Assembly (NCBI GenBank): GCA_038380795.1
Contig: CM076259.1
Span: 71,391,741 to 71,455,740 of the forward strand
DNA: 64,000 bases
Direction of reading: 5' to 3'
DNA from: Pyrocephalus nanus
Taxonomy: Eukaryota; Chordata; Aves; Passeriformes; Tyrannidae
Numbering within the stretch: the stretch's first letter is position 1; each line of letters begins with the position of its first letter. The notes below the pieces were generated by a model, which was given only the letters and a program-made list of their open reading frames with translations, was not told the DNA's origin and ran no database searches. Positions 63,901-64,000 of this stretch are shown one piece after another. Both the position numbers and the translations under genes were made by a program.

Positions 63901-64000
63901 ATGCTTTCTTATACCTGTCATCAGAATTCCTATCAGTTACCTGACACCATCTTCCTATAATGCATAGAGAAACATTTATTTGTGTTTTGCAGTTTGGGAT

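Larger units (their letters stand above)
60639..64000. other. AT-rich unique sequence to the window end
   Basis: No gene or transposon recognised. It holds a perfect 10-bp-stem inverted repeat at 62377-62401, an A-rich run at 63103-63146, a 23-bp tandem duplication at 63277-63322 and a TATTAA-rich stretch at 63828-63900. Confidence 0.6.

Overview
The window is avian nuclear DNA. It carries more than a dozen 5'-truncated CR1 LINE fragments, several ending in the octamer-like 3' tail (ATTCTATGAT family, or its complement at the 5' side of minus-strand copies). It also holds bird-type ERVL-like LTRs, has an AT-rich background and no Alu or L1. I cannot place it below class Aves. I find no protein-coding gene, rRNA, tRNA or CRISPR array. 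It reads as a gene desert or a large intron.

Layout. 1-14430 is mostly AT-rich unique sequence with three minus-strand CR1 fragments (2242-2690, 4630-5690, 7772-8000), a C-rich run near 7646, and a poly(A)-tailed, possibly retroposed segment on the minus strand (tail at 12284-12310). A 100-N assembly gap lies at 14431-14530. 14531-33800 is mostly unique sequence with a (GGGAAA)n tract (16772-16815), a plus-strand CR1 (21585-22334) and a very old minus-strand CR1 reverse-transcriptase remnant (27850-28300). It also holds one exon-like reading frame on the minus strand (17893-18137) that resembles the second half of a class I cytokine-receptor D1 domain; this is tentative.

33800-50000 is CR1-rich. 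The largest element is a minus-strand CR1 of about 2.1 kb (38990-42085), split by a 971-bp solo LTR (39426-40396) with a recognisable 5-bp target duplication. Plus-strand CR1s follow at 43412-43968, 44558-45480 and 49280-49960. 50111-52072 holds two LTRs facing away from each other: a 1080-bp minus-strand solo LTR with a perfect ATCTG duplication, and a 569-bp plus-strand LTR of a different family with TATA and poly(A) signals. 53190-53423 is a long, almost perfect (GAAA)n microsatellite. 55542-60640 has two minus-strand CR1s, a CR1/LTR chimeric junction at 58588, and an LTR in permuted order: the 3' half (59490-59800) precedes the 5' half (60082-60638), which suggests a collapsed provirus.

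There are no genes acting together. The history is layered retrotransposition: ancient CR1, later CR1, then LTR insertions, one of them nested, plus simple-repeat expansion. I did not find a convincing undescribed system. The items most worth checking are the divergent LTR pair, the permuted LTR remnant, the poly(A)-tailed minus-strand segment and the receptor-like reading frame. All family assignments come from recognition by eye, without database searches.
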